Assembly (NCBI GenBank): GCA_946481585.1
Contig: CAMLOF010000175.1
Span: 1-6,425, forward strand
Direction: 5' to 3'
DNA: 6,425 nt
Source: an uncultured Macromonas sp.
GTDB taxonomy: Bacteria > Pseudomonadota > Gammaproteobacteria > Burkholderiales > Burkholderiaceae
The translations under genes were made by a program, and so were the position numbers. Positions 5,331-6,425 of the stretch are shown in pieces. Under the pieces are notes generated by a model that searched no databases, had not been told where the DNA came from, and saw only the letters and a program-made list of their open reading frames with translations. Position 1 is the first letter of the stretch; each line of letters opens with the position of its first letter.

Positions 5331-6425
5331 ATGCCCAGCTACAACCCGCCCCTGCGCGACATGCAATTCGTGCTGCACGAAGTGTTCAACGTCGTTGACG
5401 AACTCAAGGTCTGCCCGCCGCATGCCGACGTGGACGCAGACACCATCAACGCCGTGCTGGAAGAGGGCGGCAAGTTTGCTGCCGAGGTCGCCTTTCCGCT
5501 GAACCTCAGCGGTGACCAAGAGGGTTGCGTGCTGGACAAGACCACCCACGAAGTGAAGGCGCCCAAGGGATTCAAGGAAGCCTACAAGCAGTACGTGGAA
5601 GGTGGCTGGGCGGCATTGAGCTGCGACCCTGAATACGGCGGCCAGGGCCTGCCTTTTGTAGTCAATGGCTGCTTTTACGAAATGCTCAACAGCGCCAACC
5701 AGGCCTGGACCATGTACCCCGGTCTGAGCCATGGTGCCTACGAGTGCCTGCACGCCCACGGCACGCCCGAGCAGAAGTCCATCTACCTGCCCAAGATGAC
5801 CTCCGGCGAGTGGACTGGCACCATGTGCCTGACCGAACCCCATTGCGGCACCGACCTGGGCCTGCTGCGCACCAAGGCCGAACCTCAGGCCGATGGCACC
5901 TACCGCATCACCGGCCAGAAGATTTTCATCAGCGCGGGCGAGCATGACATGGCCGAGAACATCGTGCACCTCGTGCTGGCCCGCCTGCCGGACTCACCCC
6001 AAGGCAGCAAGGGCATCAGCCTGTTCCTGGTGCCCAAGTTCCACGTGAATGCCGATGGCTCTCTGGGTGAGCGCAATGGCATTTACTGCGGCGGCCTGGA
6101 ACACAAGATGGGCATCCACGGCAACGCCACCGCTCAGATGATTCTGGACGGCGCCGTGGGCACCATGGTGGGCCAGCCCAACAAGGGCTTGCAGGCCATG
6201 TTCGTGATGATGAACGCTGCCCGCCTGGGCGTGGGCAACCAGTCGGTGGGCCTGACCGAGGTGGCCTTCCAGAACGCGTTGGCCTATGCCAAAGACCGCA
6301 TCCAGATGCGTTCCCTGTCGGGCCCCAAGGCCAAGGACAAGCCGGCCGACCCCATCATCGTGCACCCCGACGTGCGCAAGATGCTGCTGACGGCCAAGGC
6401 CTATGCCGAAGGCGGCCGTGCGCTG
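5331..6425 (+). CDS. Acyl-CoA dehydrogenase, long DmdC-like type (C-terminus cut by window end)
   Basis: The frame is open for 365 codons from the ATG at 5331 to the window edge. The product belongs to the FAD-dependent acyl-CoA dehydrogenases, which form the alpha-beta double bond of acyl-CoA thioesters and pass electrons to electron transfer flavoprotein. It is the long type (about 590-600 aa) that includes DmdC, so roughly 230 residues are missing, including the expected catalytic base and the extra C-terminal domain. Seen: an N-terminal extension PSYNPPLRDMQFVLHEVF (2-19) typical of this type, ALSCDPEYGGQGLP (95-108), the flavin/substrate region MCLTEPHCGTDLGLLRTKAEP (165-185), ITGQKIFISAGEHD (193-206), GISLFLVPKF (228-237) and EHKMGIHGNATAQM (257-270). 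Substrate chain length cannot be read from the sequence; medium or long fatty acyl-CoA is more likely than the sulphur compound of DmdC. It follows the TetR gene, which probably controls it; further beta-oxidation genes would be expected downstream. Confidence 0.93.
   Translation, partial: MPSYNPPLRDMQFVLHEVFNVVDELKVCPPHADVDADTINAVLEEGGKFAAEVAFPLNLSGDQEGCVLDKTTHEVKAPKGFKEAYKQYVEGGWAALSCDPEYGGQGLPFVVNGCFYEMLNSANQAWTMYPGLSHGAYECLHAHGTPEQKSIYLPKMTSGEWTGTMCLTEPHCGTDLGLLRTKAEPQADGTYRITGQKIFISAGEHDMAENIVHLVLARLPDSPQGSKGISLFLVPKFHVNADGSLGERNGIYCGGLEHKMGIHGNATAQMILDGAVGTMVGQPNKGLQAMFVMMNAARLGVGNQSVGLTEVAFQNALAYAKDRIQMRSLSGPKAKDKPADPIIVHPDVRKMLLTAKAYAEGGRAL

Noticed and set aside
5184..6365. Minus-strand frames opposite the acyl-CoA dehydrogenase gene
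   Set aside because: The plus strand is continuously open with conserved flavoprotein motifs; the antisense translations are His/Gly/Val-rich and unlike any family.
1..6425. A novel mobile, defence or biosynthetic system
   Set aside because: All five complete genes and the partial one belong to known chromosomal families; no transposase, integrase, terminal repeats, array or atypical base composition was seen.

Overview
The window looks like ordinary chromosomal DNA from a GC-rich betaproteobacterium. Comamonadaceae (Acidovorax or a close relative) is the most likely family. The reasons are the betaproteobacterial type of ArgB with an N-terminal extension, an slmA gene directly after argB, a CYTH/CHAD protein divergent from argB, and a TetR regulator followed by a long DmdC-type acyl-CoA dehydrogenase. 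No mobile element, CRISPR array, tRNA or rRNA, prophage gene or recognisable defence system is visible. This placement is by protein resemblance from memory, not by a search.

Left part, minus strand (22-2774): a CYTH-CHAD protein (probable inorganic triphosphatase with a polyphosphate-binding type domain) is followed 26 bp later by a YnjB-type periplasmic solute-binding protein with a Tat-like signal peptide. The permease and ATPase of that transporter would be expected just off the left edge.

Middle (2775-4532): a 157-bp divergent intergenic region separates the CYTH/CHAD gene from argB (acetylglutamate kinase, second step of arginine synthesis). argB is followed, after 65 bp containing a perfect 9-bp hairpin and a near-ideal Shine-Dalgarno sequence, by slmA, the nucleoid occlusion factor that blocks FtsZ ring assembly over the chromosome. 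argB and slmA are probably co-transcribed, although their functions are unrelated.

Right part (4533-6425): a second TetR-family gene has its own promoter (TTGACG, 16 bp, TAAAAT). A 28-bp imperfect palindrome lies over the -10 box and the start site, which suggests autorepression. It is followed 59 bp downstream by an acyl-CoA dehydrogenase gene that runs off the window. The TetR protein probably senses an acyl-CoA or related ligand and controls this fatty-acid or branched-acid oxidation operon. At the end of the tetR gene three copies of one 6-base element can form two mutually exclusive hairpins, the second followed by a T-rich tract, a layout that could work as an attenuator.

The gene content is not novel. 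The observations most worth a second look are regulatory: the operator/promoter block at 4554-4623, the alternative hairpins at 5260-5300, and the hairpin just before the slmA ribosome binding site.
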